DNA from: Coremacera marginata
Taxonomy: Eukaryota > Arthropoda > Insecta > Diptera > Sciomyzidae
Length of the DNA stretch: 64,000 nucleotides
Assembly (NCBI GenBank): GCA_914767935.1
Contig: OU612043.1
Span: 8,953,812-9,017,811 of the forward strand
Direction: 5' to 3'
The number at the start of each line of letters is the position of its first letter. Position 1 is the first letter of the stretch. The position numbers and the translations under genes are program-made. The notes beneath the pieces were generated by a model. The model did no database searches, was not told the DNA's origin, and saw only the letters and a program-made list of their open reading frames with translations. This document shows, piece after piece, positions 57,181-64,000 of the stretch.

Positions 57181-58528
57181 TTGGGTCTATAACTTAATTT
57201 GTGCGGGTTTTTTTAAAAATTTGAACATTTATTTAAGAAAACATGTACAATAGTATTATTAAAAGTAGTGGTTATCGTTAGCCACTACTTTTTCCCATCT
57301 TTCTGGTAACATATGGACTCCGCTCCAAAAGAACTGCTCCGTTTTTGAGGTCAAAAATGAATCGAATGAATATGAAGCGTATCCCGGTGAGGGCGTTTCG
57401 CATAGACCGAAATAAATGATAGTCGGACGGGGCAAGGTCCGGGCTATAAAGGTTGCTGCCCACTGATGGCGCACGTAACGAAACTGCAAAATATAACTAC
57501 ACTGTGTTTTTATGTATACATGCACACTAACCGACGACGAAACGGCAACGACCTACGAAAAAGCCGGTGGCTATAAATTCTGATCGGCTTGTCGTTTCGT
57601 TTCAGGCGGGTGAGCCAAAACTTCCCATCCAATCTTTTCCAAATAGTTTTTAACCGGTCATCCAACATGTGGCCGAGCGTTGTCTTGTTGAAAAATGATG
57701 GCTTCGTGTCTGGTCGCATATTTCGGTCGTTTCTCAGCTATGGCTCTCTTTAAACGGATCAATTGTGTTCGATAGAGGTCAGCTGTGATTGTCTGGCCCG
57801 ACTTTGACTGCTCATAATACAACACACCCTTGTGATCCCACCAAATACAGATCATTACCGTGGCACCATGGATATTTGCCTTTGGCTGGGAAGGTCCTGG
57901 TTGTCCGAGCTTCACAAATGAATGTTTGCGTTTCGGGTTATCGTAATGGATCCATTTTTCATTCCCAGTCACAATCCGATGCAACAATTACTTCTTTTTG
58001 TAGCGTTCAAGCAGTATTTCGGACTGCGGCTGCTTTTAAACGTTTTGAAATGACTGTTTGAGTGACTCCCAGCAATTTCGCAAGTTCTTCTTGTGTTTAG
58101 CAACAATCTTCATTGAGTAATGCTTCTAATTCTTCGTCTTCAAATTTTTTTAGCTGACCAGGACGTTCTTTGTCTTTTAAGGCAAAATCATCACTTTAAA
58201 ATCGTGCAAACCACTTTTGGCATGTTCGCTCAGCTAAAGCATGTTCACCATAAACTTCCACCAAAATACGATACGATCGACAGCAGTTTTCTTCATATTA
58301 AAGTAATGAAGAAGAACTCCCCGCAAAAACACTTTTTTAGGCAAAAAGTTCGTCATATTTGAGTGAAAAAAAAATATTGTTGCTTACGCTTCAAATGAAT
58401 GACATATACTGGAAAAGACGCACAATGACAGTAGCTTTCGAATGCATGTTCGAAATATTGGAACGATGGAATAATAATCAAGTTACGCCATCTCTTAGGA
58501 AACCGCACAAATTAAGTTATAGACCCAA
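57181..58528 (-). mobile_element. Mauritiana-type (Mos1-like) mariner element, 1348 bp
   Basis: Ends are TTGGGTCTATAACTTAATTTGTGCGG and an inverted copy with no mismatch over that length, flanked by TA at 57179-57180 and 58529-58530. It interrupts the GATCAGAAATAAAA repeat region. Confidence 0.95.
57259..58360 (-). pseudogene. Mauritiana-type mariner transposase, first catalytic Asp replaced
   Basis: The minus strand carries, from the C-terminal side, FFWSGVHMLPERWEKVVAN, YSPDLAPSDYHLFRSM (third Asp) and FQQDNARPHVG (second Asp). Next is VMICIWWDHKGVLYYEQ, then LHRIVTGNEKWIHYDNP, where the first catalytic Asp of VTGDEKW is Asn (AAT for GAT, about 57961-57963). The N-terminal helix-turn-helix part (58000-58360) is broken into several frames, and further frame changes lie near 57470 and 57660. 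Motifs such as LPERWEK and KWIHYDNPKR place it with Mos1-like elements. It is inactive. Confidence 0.9.
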
Positions 58529-58530
58529 TA

Positions 58531-60316
58531 ATTTCTGATAGGAAAAAATATAAATCAATGATCGATTTTTGTTTCTGTACGAAAAAATAACTATGATTTC
58601 TTAAAGTATCAAAACTTAGTTTAAGATTTTTAGCTGTGTAATTACTAAAGTTTTAAAGAGATTTTTATAACTTTTGATTACGCTGCAGCACTCTGATAAC
58701 CATTATTATCATCATCATCATCATCGTTATCTTCACCATCGCCAACATCAACATCTTTATATCTAGCTCTATCTAGCCTTAATTTATCAATTTGTCTACT
58801 TTGGTTTTGACCAGAAAAACTTGTCACGTCCGTTCGTTGCACGTTGCACTTGTATGTCAAAAACTGTCATTACCTTGATGTTGCGACAATTTTTCACAGA
58901 CAAGTTTTTCCTCTCAAAACAACACCGGTTAAAAATAAAAAAAAAACACTCAACATACAAAATATTGTTAGCAAATATTCAACAACAAATTGATTGCCGC
59001 TGGTCGAAATGTTGGTTGAAAAAATTGGTACTGATTTTGCAAGTGCAAATTTTCATCAAGTTTAACTGGATTTGTTTTGCGCCTATGCAAATTTAGATAT
59101 TTTATTAACTGAATTTTATGAATGGGAACTAATGTTGGGTTAAATAGAGCATCTTAACGGTGTAATTTCATGGTGTGCGTCTGATGTGCTACGTGCGAAG
59201 GCTTTTAAGATACCTGAGGCAAGCAATAAACTACAACCTGAGCAACCTGATGAATGCAAGTCTGAGCTCAAGTGCTTTAATCAATATTAATAATTTCAGA
59301 AATCAATTTATAAACGTTTTGAAAGTGAAAAATGATCTCAGTTGAGTCTATTTTTTTCAATAAATCAAACAACTTTTTCTATATTCTATAACGTTTGTAG
59401 CGAGCTATAACTACGCTTAACAATGTGGAAAATGGCAAAAGTTATTAAGTTTTATCATAGAAAAAACATAAAAAAACGTTTTGAACTTAACCAGAAAATT
59501 AAGAATTCTAATAAAAATTCTTTATAACTATTTTTTTTGAAATAGGTTGAGTTATGAAAATATTCTAGATTGAGTTACATGAATCTAATATTCTCGATTT
59601 CTTGATATTATTTGTCGACACCAATAGAAAGTTGCCTTACAAATAAATTATCATTTTCCATTCAACTAGCAAATTAGAGTAGCCTTTCATATATATGGAT
59701 GTGGTCAATCTTTCAAAAATTTAAATTGGAATATCTTTATCCTCAGAATAGTCAACTCAACAAATCAAATAAAGACATTCTCAAAATCTATTTAGAAATT
59801 TATTTCATTCAGAGATTTTCCCTCTTAACCCTCACTTTGGCACTATTTATATACGTTCTAGCAGGCCACAGTGGTCCGCTGCTTCGCCATGGACGTTTTT
59901 TTATCAAGAAAGAGTGCAAACATGTTTTTGGTACTCCTACAAAAACTTTTAAGCGCCTTTCAATCGATCACCGTGTGACAACAGACCTTAAGACAATGCA
60001 CCTCAAACGAAATAAAAAACATTTCTTTTTTTTTTTATTTGTTTTGCCTTGTGCGAGGCTCATCTGTTTTTTATGTTGTGCTGTGCTAGCTGAGCAGAAA
60101 ATTAGCAGAGTGAGAACAACAAGGAGTTTATTGAAATTCTTGCAACACAAACACATGAAAAGAAAAAAAAAATCAAACAATTCGAGGCATCGGGTATGAT
60201 TTTTAACAAAATTTAACACTTTAATTAAACATATTTATTATTAAAATTTCGAAATAAAAATAACTCAATGCTGTGCTGTAGCTGTAACAAATATGATATT
60301 TTAAAACGTATTTTAT
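58531..60316. other. Intergenic stretch, no gene seen
   Basis: (ATC)n at 58703-58722 and poly-A at 58936-58947. The 166-codon frame at 59699-60199 has a hydrophobic patch but ends in a Lys/His-rich tail over an A-rich tract, with no domain. I do not support it as a gene. Confidence 0.5.
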
Positions 60317-60317
60317 A

Positions 60318-60416
60318 ACTAGTAAGGATGAAGCTTCGACAGGGTACCGAAGCTAAAATACCCCCCCGCGGCCATTTTGAAGTATATTCGAAGTCTTTAG
60401 CCAGGACATACACGAT
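60318..60416. repeat. Unclassified repeat family, CTAG-end fragment (copy D)
   Basis: AACTAGTAAGGATGAAGC...CAGGGTACCGAAGCTAAAATA...CGCGGCC matches the first ~100 bp of copy A at 10776. Its continuation is lost; a short unit of the same family resumes at 61411 beyond the foldback element. Confidence 0.85.
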
Positions 60417-60425
60417 GACATTTAG

Positions 60426-60460
<35 letters not shown>

Positions 60461-60470
60461 TATATATATA
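60426..60470. repeat. (TA)n microsatellite
   Basis: About 20 TA units with one interruption. Confidence 0.95.
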
Positions 60471-61409
60471 TTAGGCCGGGTCGATTTGTGGGGAGGCAAA
60501 AAAATCGCCCATTGCTCTGTGAAAATCGTATTCTAGGGATCAAAATAAGAAACTTTGCCGAAGGAACCATACCTCTAAAATGAATTCTGATGTCCCCCAA
60601 TTTGGGTCGAACTTTTGGGTAGGGGCTAATTTTGAAAAATCCCACTTTGACCCATTTAGAGTGCTCCAATCGAGTCCAAATGTATGACCGACCCCCACTT
60701 ACTTTGGAGGCCCGACCCACCCATGCCAGTGGCACACGCCCCGGAACCCCCTGGGGGTTCACCATACAAACATTTCAAAAAATCACCAGTCTTGGCACTT
60801 TACATGAAAAAATCAGCGAAATGTCTATGTTTTTTCTTTATTTTTATTTATTTATTTATAATAATATTTATTATTTATTTATAATAATAGCTACTTTTTT
60901 CTCTTTTGAAATTGAAAGACTTCAAACAATAATTTTTTTAGTTTCTTTTCTATAGCTAACTTAAATTAATTTTTTCATTTACATATGTTCTGACTAAATA
61001 AATTTCAAAAGAGAAAAAATAGATATTATTATAAATAAAAAATAAATATTATTATAAATAAATAAACATTTCGCTGATTTTTTCATGTAAAGTGCCAAAA
61101 CTGGTGATTTTTTGAAATGTTTGTATGGGGAACCCCACAGGGGGGTTCCAGGGGGTGTGCCACTGGCATGGGTGGGTCAAGCCTCCAAAGTTAGTGGGGG
61201 TCGGTCATTCATTTGAACTCGATTGGAGCACTCTAAATGGGTCAAAGTGGGATTTTTCAAAATTAGCCCCTACCCAAAAGTTCGACCCAAATTGGGGGAC
61301 ATCAGAATTCGTTTTAGAGGTATGGTTCCTTCGGCAAAGTTTCTTATTTTGATCCCTAGAATACGATTTTCACAGAGCATTGAGCGATTTTTAAATCGAC
61401 TCGCCCTAG
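60471..61409. mobile_element. Long foldback element, arms of about 410-445 bp
   Basis: The left arm begins TTAGGCCGGGTCGATTTG, runs through GAAACTTTGCCGAAGGAACC and GTAGGGGCTAATTTTG and reaches CTCTTTTGAAATT near 60915. The right arm repeats it inverted from AATTTCAAAAGAG (61001) to AATCGACTCGCCCTAG. A loop of about 85 bp separates them. Frames on both arms read the same Pro/Gly-rich peptides, which follow from symmetry and not from coding. Confidence 0.9.
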
Positions 61410-61410
61410 G

Positions 61411-61495
61411 AGGTAGGCTTGGTTTTCGTTCGATTTTGCCAAATATCATAGATGTTATATAGCAAAGCCTATATGCAAAATTTCAAGACTTTCAG
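61411..61495. repeat. Unclassified repeat family, single ~85-bp unit
   Basis: AGGTAGGCTTGGTTTTCGTTCGATTTTGCCAAATATCATAG... matches the ~160-bp units of copies A-C. Confidence 0.8.
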
Positions 61496-61679
61496 AAGAA
61501 TTTCATAAATATTTTTCAAACAAAGGGTCAAACAAAATAAAAAAAACTTCTATATCTGATTATTTCTATCTTTGTAAGACTAAAATTTGGTAATGTTGTT
61601 TACATGGAAAGTTCACAAAATATCGAAGTAGTCTCATCATATTTAAACCGACTTTTTTGGAAATCATTAAAATTGTGTA

Positions 61680-61899
61680 CGCTTTGAAAGTGGAATCTTG
61701 GGTTTATTGATCCAAGCGGCAGTCACTGTATTTACAAACAGTCACTGTATATAAAATATAGACACTTATTGAATTACCATACAAAAAAACAGACACACAA
61801 CAAAAGTTGGGAATAATTGGATAAGGGCATGGCCTCACTATAGACCAGTTTTCAGGGGATTAGCGCGGAGCGCAGCGAAGCTTGCCGGGTATAAGCTAG
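61680..61899 (+). mobile_element. Helitron-like 3' end, related to 40363-40560
   Basis: The segment from GCGGCAGTCACTGTATTTAC through GGGAATAATTGGATAAGGGC to GCGGAGCGCAGCGAAGC and CCGGGTATAAGCTAG matches the inverted sequence at 40363-40540. It ends in CTAG followed by T. The 5' part is missing. Confidence 0.8.
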
Positions 61900-61942
61900 T
61901 GTATATATATATATATATTAATAGATACATATTTGTATTCCT

Positions 61943-63660
61943 ATCTCATCTCATCTCATCTCATCTCATCACATCTCATCTCATCTCATCTCATCTCATC
62001 TCATCTCATCTCATCTCATCTCATCTCATCTCATCTCACTCATCTCATCTCATCTCATCTCATCTCATCTCATCTCATCTCATCTCATCTCATCTCATCT
62101 CATCTCATCTCACTCATCTCATCTCATCTCATCTCATCTCATCTCATCTCATCTCATCTCATCTCATCTCATCTCATCTCATCTCATCTCATCTCATCTC
62201 ATCTCATCTCATCTCATCTCATCTCATCTCATCTCATCTCATCTCATCTCATCTCATCTCATCTCATCTCAGCTCATCTCATCTCATCTCATCTCATCTC
62301 ATCTCATCTCATCTCATCTCATCTCATCTCATCTCATCTCATCTCACTCATCTCATCTCTCATCTCATCTCATCTCATCTCATCTCATCTCATCTCATCT
62401 CATCTCATCTCATCTCATCTCATCTCATCTCATCTCATCTCATCTCATCTCATCTCATCTCATCTCTCATCTCATCTCATCTCATCTCTCATCTCATCTC
62501 ATCTCATCTCATCTCATCTCATCTCATCTCATCTCATCTCATCTCATCTCATCTCATCTCATCTCATCTCATCTCACCTCATCTCATCTCATCTCATCTC
62601 ATCTCATCTCATCTCATCTCATCTCATCTCATCTCATCTCATCTCATCTCATCTCATCTCATCTCATCTCATCTCATCTCATCTCATCTCATCTCATCTC
62701 ATCTCATCTCATCTCATCTCATCTCATCTCATCTCCATCTCATCTCATCTCTCATCTCATCTCATCTCATCTCATCTCATCTCATCTCATCTCATCTCAT
62801 CTCATCTCATCTCATCTCATCTCATCTCATCTCATCTCATCTCATCTCATCTCATCTCATCTCATCTCATCTCATCTCATCTCATCTCATCTCATCTCAT
62901 CTCATCTCATCTCATCTCATCTCATCTCATCTCATCTCATCTCATCTATCTCATCTCATCTCATCTCATCTCATCTCATCTCATCTCATCTCATCTCATC
63001 TCATCTCATCTCATCTCATCTCATCTCATCTCATCTCATCTCATCTCATCTCATCTCATCTCATCATCTCATCTCATCTCATCTCATCTCATCTCATCTC
63101 ATCTCATCTCATCTCATCTCATCTCATCTCATCTCATCTCATCTCATCTCCTCTCATCTCATCTCATCTCATCTCATCTCATCTCATCTCATCTCATCTC
63201 ATCTCATCTCATCTCATCTCATCTCATCTCATCTCATCTCATCTCATCTCATCTCATCTCATCTCATCTCATCTCATCTCATCTCATCTCATCTCATCTC
63301 ATCTCATCTCATCTCATCTCATCTCATCTCATCTCATCTCATCTCATCTCATCTCATCTCATCTCATCTCATCTCATCTCATCTCATCTCATCTCATCTC
63401 ATCTCATCTCATCTCATCTCATCTCATCTCATCTCATCTCATCTCATCTCATCTCATCTCATCTCATCTCATCTCATCTCATCTCATCTCATCTCATCTC
63501 ATCTCATCTCATCTCATCTCATCTCATCTCATCTCATCTCATCTCATCTCATCTCATCTCATCTCATCTCATCTCATCTCATCTCATCTCATCTCATCTC
63601 ATCACATCTCATCTCATCTCATCTCATCTCATCTCATCTCATCTCATCTCATCTCATCTC
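61943..63660. repeat. (CATCT)n pentanucleotide satellite
   Basis: About 1.7 kb of CATCT units with rare single-base changes (for example CACTC, CATCC, CAGCT) and occasional 1-2 base phase slips. Confidence 0.99.
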
Positions 63661-63802
63661 AGTCTCATCTTATCTCATCTCTATCTTATCTTATCTCTAT
63701 CTTATCTTATCTTATCTTATATTATCTTATCTTATCTTATCTTATCTTATCTTATCTTATCTTATCTTATCTTATCTTATCTTATCTTATCTTATCTTAT
63801 CT

Positions 63803-63861
<59 letters not shown>

Positions 63862-64000
63862 TATCTTATCTTATCTTATCTTATCTTATCTTATCTTATC
63901 TTATCTTATCTTATCTTATCTTATCTTATCTTATCTTATCTTATCTTATCTTATCTTATCTTATCTTATCTTATCTTATCTTATCTTATCTTATCTTATC
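63661..64000. repeat. (TTATC)n pentanucleotide satellite, runs off the window
   Basis: After about 40 bp of mixed units (CATCT, TATCT, TTATC) the array becomes pure TTATC to the end of the window. It differs from the previous block by one transition in the unit. Confidence 0.99.

Noticed and set aside
59699..60199. 166-codon frame as a possible membrane protein gene
   Set aside because: No domain, no splice or start context, ends in an A-rich tract, and an almost equally long frame overlaps on the other strand.
60397..61462. Open frames of 75-122 codons rich in Pro, Gly and Trp
   Set aside because: They are on both arms of a foldback and read the same peptides in mirror image. The openness comes from sequence symmetry.

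Overview
The window looks like repeat-rich intergenic DNA from an insect, most likely a dipteran. The base composition is strongly AT-rich. The few supportable introns are 61-67 bp with GT...AG ends. The mobile elements are typical of flies: RTE-like and Jockey/CR1-like LINEs, mariner elements including DD41D 'rosa' types, piggyBac, hAT, Helitron-like elements and a tRNA-derived SINE. A tephritid-like fly is my best guess, but that rests on the general look of the repeats and not on any host gene. I find no intact single-copy host gene. Almost every recognisable coding stretch belongs to a mobile element, and nearly all are broken.

Layout. 0-2.2 kb: 5' part of an RTE-like LINE on the minus strand, cut by the window edge. 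4.1-6 kb: a probable pogo-type 3' end, a 0.92-kb TTAA-flanked piggyBac-type MITE and a LINE fragment. 6.0-7.9 kb: a foldback MITE beside a degenerate DD41D mariner. 10.8-12.65 kb: copy A of an unclassified repeat family made of degenerate ~130-160 bp units. 12.8-13.15 kb: a short tandem array. 15.5-16.75 kb: a 43-bp tandem array inside a CGTTACGAAAT-rich segment. 16.76-19.99 kb: a minus-strand pseudogene that I read as a Transib/RAG1-like protein with two introns, split by copy B of the unclassified repeat, which itself holds a second DD41D mariner. 21.4-23.95 kb: a 5'-truncated LINE. 26.9-28.75 kb: a large palindrome followed by a ~127-bp tandem array. 29.0-29.55 kb: a MITE. 31.8-32.1 kb: a tRNA-derived SINE. 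32.4-33.4 kb: a Helitron-like element. 33.7-36.3 kb: copy C of the unclassified repeat with an intact mariner (350 codons, DD34D) inside it. 38.4-42.8 kb: a 4.4-kb hAT-type element with an 8-bp target duplication, carrying Helitron-like elements. 44.2-45.4 kb: a broken irritans-type mariner. 47.2-49.6 kb: a Helitron-like element with ~140-bp internal repeats. 51.6-53.4 kb: a 1.75-kb non-autonomous hAT with a perfect 8-bp target duplication. 53.4-55.9 kb: a nearly complete piggyBac element. 57.2-58.5 kb: a mauritiana-type mariner. 60.3-61.5 kb: remnants of the unclassified repeat around a long foldback element. 61.9 kb to the end: a >2-kb pentanucleotide satellite.

The most informative content is the nesting history. 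Insertions into copies A-C give datable relative orders and an exact empty site. Three different transposases (one piggyBac, two mariners) have each lost one catalytic aspartate, while one mariner keeps all three. The Transib/RAG1-like split pseudogene is the best candidate for something unusual. The shared ~130-bp internal arrays carrying a CCACGCCC motif across otherwise different elements are the second.
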